Positions 33,090-44,400 of a DNA stretch of 64,000 nt are shown one piece after another. The position numbers and the translations under genes are program-made. Positions within the stretch are counted from its first letter, which is position 1. Each line of letters opens with the position of its first letter. The DNA lies in contig NC_087391.1 in the NCBI RefSeq assembly GCF_963675165.1, positions 1,817,001 through 1,881,000 of the forward strand. The letters are read 5' to 3'. The notes beneath the pieces are model-generated. The model worked only from the letters and a program-made list of their open reading frames with translations. It was not told the DNA's origin and did no database searches. The DNA is from Halichondria panicea (Eukaryota > Porifera > Demospongiae > Suberitida > Halichondriidae).

Positions 33090-36000
33090 TCAATGTTCAC
33101 TGAAGAATGAAGGACTTGTGAACAGTTGAGGTGGAGTAGTGCCAGGCATATAGGAGTGGGGTGTACTGCTTGGATTGTTAATACTGTACTTGGTGCCATA
33201 GCCCGGGGGAAGACTGTGAATACTCGGTATAGAGACTTGGCCAGTGGAGCGAGAGTTGGCATGTAGTAGACTGTCTGCTTCGTCATAGCGATGTGGATTT
33301 TCAAAGAAATGCTTCCCCCTAGCAGGTCCTATGTCCTTAGGCATGCGGCAGGCTCGCTGCATTAAGACAATAATGAGTACATGTAGGGACCAACACTGAT
33401 CTCTGTGATAATGACAACCCTAAATTATTATGACACACTTGACTACTACATGATATATATATGTATACTCATTCCAAATTTCCACACCCACCATACATTT
33501 TGTAACACAGAAATACATATACACCAATAACAATCAGAAGTAGTAACAGGCACTGTCTTAACATAGAGAAGTCTAAAACTGTGTGTTAACTTACACTCGA
33601 TTTGGATGGAATTCTGACTCGGAAGAAGATCACAATCATGTACGTTGGGATGATCTCCCATATCACGAGCACAGCAAAGTAAGCCACATAGCCATACGTG
33701 TTGTGCTTACCATTGGACGTATAGAATTCATTATCGGCCTGTGTGTGTGTATAGAGAGATGGGTTTGTATAAGACAAGCAGCTATAATCACAAACTGTAT
33801 ACATAACAGTTTCTATTTGTAGTATTATTTATAGTGTACAGTGAACAATGAAAAGGTATTCAATAAAAGGGGAGAGAAAAAGAAACTTGCATCCTTTTCT
33901 GGCATTTTCAACATAATAATTATGGCACTGCTATTGTTTCAGCTCAGCAAAACCTGTTTATAGAAGTCACAATTCAGCAACTGACTCTAACAGTGATTGA
34001 GGTGGCCTTGCTATATGCAACACAGGTTAAAGTATAATTATGGGCGCTTTGGGGCTTATGCCTCGGTTGCGCATGCGCAGCGGGGTATACGGTAGTGTGT
34101 TTGTGTGTGGAATTGCATAATGCTTCGTTCTCGAGTTATGAAAGTTTTTGCTTACTCTGAAGGTTGTTGGAGACTCTTCAGACTCTTGCGTAATAAAATC
34201 TGTACATATAATTATAACTTACTTAGTAGTTACATGTAGCTCTGTACTAAAATGCTAGCTATTGGTAGCTGCAAAGCCACACAGTCACTGTTTCTCATTT
34301 TAGCTTGCAGCCATTAGACTTTGAACTTTCGGTATCCTTTTTAGCAATAATCATGGTCCCATTCTTTTCAACATTCCTGAATCTAAGAATTGTACCTGTA
34401 CATGTTTGTAAATAGTCTGTTAGTACTAGCTGTAGCTTAGTTGCTATACAGCTTTGGCACCTCCATCCCTCCACCGAGGCATCAGCACCCCACGGTGCTT
34501 TCATTAACCTGGGCACCAGCCTTATGGGGTTTCCAATATAGTTATAGGTTTGTGCAACTTGCAAGTACTATTACTGCCTACCATATCAGTTGTGAATGTG
34601 TATCCATTCCCAAACACGTTGATGTCAGTAAGCCTCACGGCTATGATGTTGTAGATAGCTCTGGAGAGGAACAGCAAGACCAGTGACACGGAGACAAGCA
34701 TGGGCCAGCATTTGTGGACATTCTGGGCCTCCAGAGCATCCTTACCAGCACGAGTCGTGTACATCTGCACAACAGTAGATGAGAGAAGATAATCACATGC
34801 ACTGTATATAGAATGCATGATGACGATGTGGTTGAAACAGGGCTGCCTTTTCCTTTGAAAGCAAGATAATGGGAGCCTGATTGATCAAGAAAATGAGTAC
34901 GTTTTCACGTGCTATTAAAAGGAAGCTACATACATGCATAATAATTATAACACCGTAAGAATACTTTTCACTTGTAACTTGTAGTATTTCTGTAGTACCC
35001 ACTCACCAACACAATACAGACGCCCAGAATGACAGCCATTGCTAGGAATAGCCCATCCTGCAGTAGGACTCTGAAGGTCGGCAGAAGTGATTTTCCTTTT
35101 TCGATTCTGCCAATGGTACAGTAGAATACAATGCTCCCAGCCAGAAAGACACACACGGAAGAAAACCAGAGCAGTGAGGCAAGAGCTCTGTAGGGATTAT
35201 GTGAAGGTGATGTTTATAGCACTGTAAAGGAAAGCATGTAGCCAATGTAGTGGCTTTGGTTGCCACCTAAAACGCTTTGATAAGGGGGAAAACCCAGGGA
35301 ACTCTCAATATTATACCCATTTTCATACGGAATATACACACAAACAGACACTTTCAATTCTTGTTTTTGGGACTAACCGGTACATGGTCATCTTCCTGTA
35401 TGGAGGAGAAAGTGTAGCCATCTCTTGTCGTCTCTCAAACACCTTGAATAAACTCTGCACAAAATACAAACAAGTGAGTTCAAACATAAGTACAAAACTC
35501 CACATATCTGTACAATAAGTATGAGATCATAGCACACAACACATTGTGCACAATAATAGGGTTGTACCACGAATAATTAAGGCAGATGTGCATACGCAGT
35601 AACTTGTCTATTGTGGTCACCCTATAAATAGGCCACTCTCAAGTTAGTGGGCCCCAAAGTCTCCATAGTTTGGACCTGTGTTAGCAGGCCACCTTTTTAT
35701 TACAAACATCGTTGGTCTGCCATGACCAGAGTTTACTGGATACCAATATTGAATACACACTTAAAAAAAAATGAATATGAACTCACCTCTCCAAAATACC
35801 TCACTAACACAGCGAGAGAGAAGTATTGTAATACAGCTGGCAAATCAACAACCACCCAACCAGCAACTCCATTTAGTAGCCTCACACTCTCACAACAATG
35901 GTAATAGTAAAACGAATAGAGTGTCAGTCTCAGAGCTGCCCACAGTAGGATACTGAACAGTAGCACAGTTTGATAAGACAGAAGTTTGTAGCCGAACCAT

Positions 36001-36335
36001 ATCACCAGTATCAGTTGAATGTATATCGCTACGAAGAGGACAGCAACGAGTACAGATATTAGAACAATTACAGTCAAGTGGACAGGCAGGGCCACTTCTC
36101 CAGGCACTAGTGATGCAGAAGTGGGTGGTATTACAGTGAAAGGGGAGGGAGGGCTAGGGGGTTGTGTAGTGACATTGGACATGTTGCCATAAAACAAAGA
36201 ACTTGACTCTCCAACTGTACTACTAGGTCCAGAAAGCATCTCCTTTGCTGAAACTCCTGCTCCAACTAGAACCACAAGTGTAGAAAGTAAAGAGTGTTCC
36301 ATCATACAGTAGTCTTTTCTCAAAAAACTCATCAA
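33090..36335 (-). CDS. GPR137: GPR137/TM7SF1-like multispanning membrane protein
   Basis: GPR137-family proteins are lysosomal seven-helix membrane proteins implicated in Rag/mTORC1 control. Six in-phase exons: 36335-35787, 35454-35378, 35187-35007, 34764-34582, 33738-33595, 33356-33090; 466 aa, or 455 aa from the ATG at 36302. Conserved features are YIQLILVIWFGYKLLSYQTV, the following helix with LLWAALRLTLYSFYY, LLFLSRAIYNI, VIWEIIPTYMIVIFFRVRIP and the C-terminal HFFENPHRYDEADSLL (human YFFDNPRRYDSDDDLAW). Several hydrophobic segments are visible. The N-terminus has a hydrophobic stretch (MEHSLLSTLVVLVGAGVSA) that looks like a signal peptide, then a Ser/Pro/Thr-rich region with an N-glycosylation sequon (NMSN). 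It is divergent from the aftiphilin-like gene, 161 bp between starts. Confidence 0.9.
34058..34482. mobile_element. TIR element, ATGCCTCGGTG family, copy 2
   Basis: Lies in a GPR137-like intron. The left end is ATGCCTCGGTTGCGCATGCG and the right end CCACCGAGGCAT. The interior matches 24899-25287 (AATGCTTCGTT, GACTCTTCAGACTCTTGCG, CTAGCTATTGGTAGCTGCAA). Confidence 0.75.
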
Positions 36336-36496
36336 TATTAATTTTGTTTAGACCACATTGACCTTTCACCACGTCCCTAAATTAATCATTACGTCACCAA
36401 ACTAGATCAGTAAAATGGGCGTGGCTATCCGTCTGATCTGATCTCAAGAAAGAAAGACACGTACACACTTAAGTTGGCTAGCATACGTTAGCAGAC
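36336..36496. promoter_or_regulatory. Divergent promoter region of GPR137-like and aftiphilin-like genes
   Basis: 161 bp between start codons. A CRE/ATF-like TTACGTCA is at 36389-36396 and a GT/GC-box GGGCGTGGC at 36417-36425. No TATA box or CACGTG is evident. The assignments are motif matches only. Confidence 0.5.
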
Positions 36497-39400
36497 ATGG
36501 ATGATGATTTTGGCGACTTCACTGGATTCAGCCAGGCTCCAAGCAAACCACCAGCCCTGTTTGAAGGCGATCCAATCAACACAGCAGTCCAGAACAATGA
36601 GACAATGTTGAACAATGATTTCCATCTCCCTATTGACAATACTACTTCACAGATTGATGGTGGTGGTGTTACCAGCTTTGCGCACTTTGATATCAACTTT
36701 GATATTCCGCCCCCACTGAGTCCACCCGCGGCCAACATCCACTTAGCCGGAGGCGTCCCGTTCGACATACCCCCTCTACCTGAGAGCCTCTCATTTGACG
36801 ACTTTTCACCAGATACTGAAAGTGAAAACCCGTTTAACATCCCCCCTGTTAAGGTACCAGTTACCACTGCTGGAAATGTGACCTCACACCCGAATATTGT
36901 ACAGCCTGTTGCTAATTTCAGCCCACCCCCGATTGACTCAGATTGGGCTGCTGACTTTGGCTCCTTCAGCATTCCTCCTCCTCTTCCTATCGATATCGCA
37001 GAGTCTGGTGCAGGCTGCTTTGAGACCACTATTGCAACTGATACAACTGAAGTGACCCTCGATCCAACGGTTCCTCAAGCTGAAACTGTGCTTGGCACAA
37101 TCGAGAGTGTATTAAAGGCAGACCAAGAAGCAGCCCTACCTGGAAATGAAAAGATATTTGGTGATTTTAGTACCTTGAATACCATCACTGAGTCGACTTC
37201 TGGTTTAGTCGCCAATACATCTGCTGAGAGCTCCACTATGGACTTCACTAACTTTGCATCCTTTGAGCCACCCGTCTCGACTAACTTTCCAACTTCAGTG
37301 GACAACAAAGTGACCTTTGGTAGTTTGCAAACCAATTCAGAAACATTTCCCGTAGAAGACACTTCTTTTGCTAATTTTGGCAAATCTGATATCCCACCTT
37401 TCCCAGCCTTTGAAGAGAATGCCACTGGCTTGGAGCCTCTGAAAAGTATAAGCTCAAACAATGATTCGTTTGATGATTTCTCAACTGCGAATGGTGAAAC
37501 AAAAAGCAACAAAGTGACTCAGTCCGAAAAAGATGATTTTGGAAGTTTTGCTACTGCTAAGTCTACAAGTAGTTTTGCTGCATTTGCTGAACCGATTGTT
37601 TCTTCTAGCAACGCTACAGTTGATGACTCTGGAGCATTCTCCAGTGGAACAGGGGATGATGGTTTTGGTGATTTTAAAACCAGCTCTGATGATGCATTCG
37701 GTGATTTCAAAACCAGCTCCGATGATGCATTCGGTGATTTCAAGACCAGTTCTAGTGATGGTGACTTTGGCAATTTTACTACAAGTGGCAATACTGGATT
37801 TGGAGGATTCTCTTCAGCAGGCAATAAAAAATCAGCACCCTCTAGGAAACCGGTGAGTTCAGTAGCAGTGGTGTAGGAAGGGGGGGGCTCCAGGGGCTGG
37901 AGCCTCCCTATATTAAGTAGAGATGATTTATCAAGCTGCACTATGTAGATAGCCGTACTGTTTTTCCGTTCAAAAACTAGAGCCCCCCTGCCCCTATTGA
38001 CAAATTGCTTCCCATGCTACTGAGTAGTGTGTGCATTTGTATACATGTACATGTGCGTTACATGCATGCATGTTACCTTTAATTTGTCATAACTATAATT
38101 ATGTATCAGTTACATACTTCAATTAGTGGATACAGTGTAGTTGTTGGAAACTTTTATGATATATACCCTTACTCTTATTTTTCTCCATCAAAACATACGT
38201 ATATAAGTCTTAGCTGTACAATGTATGTTAGCCAGTTTACAGCGTACAATGTATATCCATGTGCGTATGCTAACATCTGTTTTCCCGTATTTGTACGCTG
38301 ATCTCAGGATGTTGGTAGTGTTTTGGTCTCCTGTTTTGTCCTGGAAGGCACACTGAATGAAGACCTTACCTCTGCCTCCAAACTGCTCACACAGCTGCTG
38401 GGAGCTAACACTCAAGACAAAATGAATCCAGAGTAAGACTACAGTACTTTTTATTGATATACATGTAGTTAGCCTCAGCCCCCGCCCACTTCCTCTGTTT
38501 GTTAATGGCCTCTGTGGAGGAGGCTAATAACTAAGAGTAGTATTACTCGGGATTTTTTTGTGACTAGTGCATTGTTAACCTCACAATTATACATAAGTCA
38601 GGTTTTACACAGGTCAGCTTAGATATTGTACAGTACCACTCCATTAATTCTTCCAAGTCCCCTCCATCATCTCAGCGAATACGACGTATAGATGTGTGTT
38701 AACCCTAGTTCATGACTGCAGTGTGTGGCAGTCCCTACAGCAATGCATAGACCTTACAATTCCACTCTACAAGTGGGACAGCTCAAGTCTCCGTGACAAC
38801 TTTTACAGTGCTCTCAAAGTGGACCCAATGGTAATGTGTTATGCAAACGAGTGTGGAAATGCTTTGCATCGATGTACATTGTGCATCAAATGATGTCTTT
38901 ATTTTTTCTGTACAGCTGATTTCAAGGCCTTCTACTCTCTCTGTTTTGACAGGCCATGTAAGTACATGTACTGTGTACGTACATAATTATGTGCATAACC
39001 ATAGTAACCTATTACAGACTTATAGGGTTTATAGTGTCTTCATAAATCTGTTTTAGCGCATAAAGCCTAAGCAAACAGGTCCCCCCCTGTGTGCATGTGT
39101 GGTATGTACACTCTCGAAATTAATAATGATGTAATGATAATTAATACAGTTATAATTGTTACGTATATAGCATCTCACTTGATGTTTTGTTAACAGTCTC
39201 AGTATTGTACTCCAATTCACAATGCACGATTTGGCTGTTTATTCATTCACAGACCAAGTTTGCAGACCCTCTCGGAGGCACCACGGCTGCTGAGGATCTT
39301 ATGGAGTCGTTTGGTTTCGAGGGTGAAGTTGAAGAGTCCAGACGAAGTTCCACCTCTTCACCACCCATAATGGGACCCACCCGACCAGTCTCTGGTATGC

Positions 39401-40232
39401 GTCTGTACAGTACGCGTACGTACATGTCGGTGTGCATCCTTACTGCAAGTGCATCTTGCCCACTTTACATGTTTGGTGTATGTAACTATTTTATTTGTAT
39501 GCTTGCATGATCTCAGCCTTTTTTACATTCTCTGTACTACATGTACATACATGCATGTGGCTTAGTATTTTCAACATACACAGGACATAGGGCCACGCCC
39601 ACCCTGTTGGACCTCAGCCTGCCAGAGACACCTGGATCACCCACTGGTCGAAGTAAGCCCTCATTTTGAGCCATACTGTAGTTCTAAGTTCTAACCTGTT
39701 AATGTCAAATTCCAGTACTAACTCGATCTCAAATCAATACAGCCCATTTCTGTACAATTGATTACCCCCCAAAATATGTGTCTGAGGTTCCACTGAATGT
39801 ACAGATTGTGTATGTACCATAAGTTGCCATTTTAACCCTACAGACTCCTTCACACTCGCCGAAGACCTTATGGGTCTTGATCTGAATCCTCAACCACATA
39901 ACCAACAGCTAACCTCAATCCAAGAGCTCCTTCGAAACGAGAGCCTGGTTGTCAACAAATCAAAATGGGTGGACTCAAAACTGCAAGAGTTTGGGGAGGG
40001 AGAAAAGGAGAAGACAAGTTCACAACCTTCAACCCCAGGGCTGGTGAAGAGACAGAACACAGTGGAGTTGCAGCTGCAGCAGTTGGGACTTGACGCTAAC
40101 AAAGTGTCTTCTTTTACTGGCAAGAGAAGAGAGTTGAGCCTTGGAGCTCGAACTGTACTGGGACAACTACCAGAGCTATCGTTTATGTTGGCTACAGATA
40201 GGGTTGTTCAAACTCATCAGTATTCAATTTAG
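36497..40232 (+). CDS. AFTPH: Aftiphilin-like clathrin accessory protein
   Basis: Aftiphilin binds clathrin and the ear domains of AP-1/GGA in trans-Golgi and endosomal trafficking. Seven in-phase exons: 36497-37852, 38308-38432, 38722-38830, 38916-38957, 39253-39394, 39584-39652, 39844-40232; 743 aa. The N-terminus DDDFGDFTGFSQ matches the aftiphilin opening EFGEFGGFSE. Exon 1 is a long disordered region studded with gamma-ear-binding FG.F motifs (DDFGSF, FGDFKTSS three times, FGNF, FGGF). Downstream, DVWQSLQQC and LYKWDSSSLRDNFYSALKVD align with the VWTELQDIH and YQWGGSHSNKKLLCSLGID block, and the C-terminus LGQLPELSFMLATDRV resembles IAGLPDLTFMHAKVLMF. The last exon also has acidic and Gln-rich stretches. 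The very end after ATDR is uncertain. Confidence 0.85.
37866..38022. mobile_element. Short hAT-like MITE
   Basis: About 157 bp in intron 1 of the aftiphilin-like gene. The left end CAGTGGTGTAGGAAGG and right end CTTCCCATGCTACTG are imperfect inverted repeats of the CAGTGGTG type. Two internal blocks rich in G and C (GGGGGGGGCTCCAGGGGCTG, GAGCCCCCCTGCCCC) are also complementary. Confidence 0.6.
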
Positions 40233-40522
40233 CATTATTATTATAACATGATGTCACTGTATATATGTACATTTAATTTTTTACGCAGGTGTTGTTTGCT
40301 TGGCAAATTTTTTTTTATTGTGACCGTCTGTAGATGAATCTACTCATTAATTTTCTGTTGTTTCCTGATCGATGTATTAATTTTGTTCACGATTAATTTA
40401 AATTGGTGAACATCGTTAATTCACAATACAACATACAGAGTATAATATATACACATGAAGTGTACAAAAAATGGGCTGTAGAATGATTTGTTTTAGTATA
40501 ATAATTATTATACAGTGTGTAT

Positions 40523-41036
40523 TCATGGTGAAGTGATGTGTTCATCTCCATGGACACCAGTCTTGTCAATGAAATACTGGGTAGTTACTTTCGGCAGGTG
40601 TGGTGCGAAGAGCACCTCCATGTCCCTCAACACAAGGGTCGCATTCTAGAGCAGTGAAGAAGGATTATAAATGCAGCACACATGTATAGTGCACAAGCAC
40701 TTGTACTATAACATTTTTGGATTTTTATACTTTATAAGCGTATTTTAAGCGCATGCTCTCAAAATCAGGTAGGTTCGTGAAAGACAGTTTTGCAACAGCT
40801 TTTACAAAAACTGTCTTTCACAATTTTTTCTCTCTGCTCACCTGTTGCAGTTCTGTTTCATCTCCCACCCCCTCACTTCTGGTCATCATGAGTCTCACAG
40901 TGACCTGCTCCGCCCACGCTAGTCCCAGAGCTGGCTTCACTCCACCCACACACTCTTCGTCTATTGCAGCTGTCACCTACATGTCAGGTAAATATACAGA
41001 AAATAAAAGAAACGCACCTGGCTGGGCTTGAACCAG

Positions 41037-41069
<33 letters not shown>

Positions 41070-41357
41070 AATTGCGCCACAAGTGCTTGTTGACAAACCA
41101 CATATTATTTTACACTGTGAAGCTCGTACAGTGCATTGCATTCACCTGATTTACACACACAAGTGCTGCGCTGAATTCATTGCTGAGCTTCTTAAGTTGT
41201 GCCCCAAATGCTCTCAACAGTTGCGCCCTCTGAGGACTCTGCGCCTCACTGAACTCCACCCGAAATAGTGCTGCCATTGAGTCCACCACAACCAGCTTGA
41301 TGTTGTGCTGGGTCAGCAGTGAGGGAAGCTTGTATTGCAGCTGTACACTCAGGGACG

Positions 41358-41416
<59 letters not shown>

Positions 41417-44400
41417 ACGCACTATAGGAGATGGTGTGTATGCATGCCTATCACTGTGTATGCCTATACATAGGTCATGTGTATACATGTACTTAGATGG
41501 CCATGGCATTGTGTGGAATAGTACGGTATGTGCTGCCACCATAGATTATTGGTGCCACACAAACACATACATCTCAGATGGGCTGTATTATTAAAGAATG
41601 TGTGATTTTCCGAATAAGAGTACTGAATTTCTGTTCCTGGTACCACAAAGCTTTGTAGCTGCTTCTTTGTCCTTTCTTCAACTCTCTAGAAGGTGAGCTG
41701 TTGTAGCCTTAATACATTGCACATTACAAAACATAATCGCTAGAGTTGATTATAAACGTGTGTTTATGGTATACATGTGTTTTTCACATGTGTTAGCCTC
41801 TTATAACTAATTTCCCTTCTCCCCCCCTCTAGTTTTCTGTATGGTTGATGTGCGCATCGTTTATGTATATACAAACACCACAAGTACTATCTGATAGCCG
41901 ACACCGTTGAGAGCCACGAGAAAGAGATCCTAGACTCCCTGGGATCCATTGAGAAACAGCTAGAGGCCACCAATACAGCTCCAGTCAATCTGGACAGCCG
42001 ATGCATGTGGGAAGATACCTAAACAAAAGACGAATTTGGAAGCTAGTATTCATGCAAATTGCGAACAGATTCGTCGAGTTCTTGATATTCGTGAGACGGA
42101 GCTTATGGCCAAGTTGGAAGACCACATCCAACAACTCAAGACCCTCTCTGCTCAGCGAACGGAGGAAGGAATTTGGAACCATTTGCACATTATGTTACCC
42201 CTACAAAACGACTAGACGATGCCAGAGTACAAGTAGCTGCCAGTCTTCGATTTTCAAACACAAATAATCAACTGATCAATTTCCACGTGAGAGTGGGTGG
42301 GGAGGAGGTGGCAGGAAGTCCATTCTTTGATGTCATGTGACGTATTTCACCCACATATTTCGTTATAGTTGGGCTGGAGCTATATGAACCACGGACAAAA
42401 CCCACATTAATTTGATCTTTGGTCAACTGCACAAGCCACATGAATGATGTCATACAACTAATTAAAATACTAAAACATCTCTATGATTGGCAGTTGACTA
42501 GTCCCTTCCCTAGGACTGGCCAGCGAGTCTAATGTAATCCTTTTTATAAGGTAAATTTACACACTGTGAACTAGTCAAACTGTATGGAAATATGAACTAG
42601 CCTCGTCCCCAGTCTAATTTTATTTAATAGGAGAAAATCGGTCTGGGGACGAGGCTAGCATGTACTGAGTGTGTTGTCCATGTACATGTGCATGTAATGA
42701 CATTCATGCATGTGCATATGATGTATAGATAGATAGATAGATAGATAAATTTTCATTCGGATGTATACACGTATGCTAGCGCTAAGGTGTACAAATACGC
42801 TTGTATAGAGGCCAAAGAGAAACATTTGTGATTAATCATAGGCTAGGAAACATATATATATAGTACACACTTACACTGAGCAACGAAGAGCATTGAGGGT
42901 TTGCACCTCAACCTACGTACGCAACCATCGACATTTAATAAAAGATTCCTGTAAGCAGTCCATCAGCTACTGATTTACATTTTACATGAATGCACGCATG
43001 CATGCATGCACATTCTCTTCATGCACTGTATATTGCATATATGAATTGGCAAAAAGGCAGAGCAAGAACACAACACTAAAACGCAATGCCAAAATAAACA
43101 TGGAGAAGTGTAAGAGATCACATAAAAAAATGTAATAGGAGAGATTAAATGCAAGAAAAATATGGTTGATTAACAACTGCTCAGTTCTTAGCCCTTTTGG
43201 AGGGTGGGACCATAAACATCAGCTCATTTCTCTCTGTCAAAAGTTTAGGGTGCCTATCCTGTACCATCTTCTGATTGGACTTCATGTGCGTTAATTGGTT
43301 GCGTTTCAAATACACCTGCTTTTTCAATTCTTCTCGCTCATCATTAAATTTTTGTACTTCATCACTATCGCCTTCAATCTTCTCAACGATCTTCTCAACA
43401 ATATTCCCAATATCAGCTTCAAGTTCTTCGATTTCATTGTTAAACTTATCTACATCAGCTTCACCTTTGCTGATTTCCTCATTGACCTGTTCGATACAAC
43501 TGAGCACAGCTTGTACAGAAGCAACAGGAACTCCACGACCATCGGTGAACTTGGGTACTTCCATTAGCAGAGCAGCGGATTGGTAATACACTTCGGCAGT
43601 TGCATTGTTGCCAAGGTAAACAGTTGAGAGCAATGGCACCTTCCTCTCCTCCGTCCACACACACCAATGAACATTCTTAGCATTCACGACATGGCCAAAA
43701 GCCTCTGCCAGCTTGGCTTCGTCATTAGACTCTTCATCTGGAAATTCATTCACTTTGTGTAGAAACGATGGTACAATGAAATCCGTGTAACCATTATCAT
43801 CGCCTCCTAAACAAATTGCCTTCAACTGCACAGAGAGATTAAGTAATTTGGCCACACGGTAAATGATCATGTCTTCTCCTCTAAGGAAAGGGACGTCTCC
43901 AAACATGAGGAAGTCATCATTCTCACACTCCACATATCGATAGCGACAGAAGAATCCGAGAGTTCCACCCCCCCTCAAAAAGTGAGGGGTTTTCAAAGCA
44001 GCCTGAAGCTCTTTGTGGAGAGGGCTGGTAGCAATGTCGAGTGATGCTGGATGGCAGGCAGGCAAAGTGTGGTAGAGGTTGTAGGTGAGGGTGAAGCAAT
44101 GGCCGCTGGTCACAGGGAGAACTTCGTACTCTACATCGCTATAGAACGCAGCCCACTGAGTGGTTGTCGGGGAAGAGCTCCAATCAAACGTCATCCTGTG
44201 TCCCAGGTGCCTGGTCACTAGAGCACCTCCTGTAAACTGGGAGGGGAGACTCACTACCAGGCTTGCAAACATTTCCGGAGATCGAGGTGTGTCCACATGA
44301 GCCTTAAAATGACTGCCAATCGAATAGACATTCAGTTTATACAGCTCTGCTCGGATGGAAGACCCAACAGCCATGATGCTAGCAATGGAGCCAAGAATCG

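Noticed and set aside
36478-37941. Minus-strand ORFs of 140-183 codons
   Set aside because: Antisense shadows of the large first exon of the aftiphilin-like gene.
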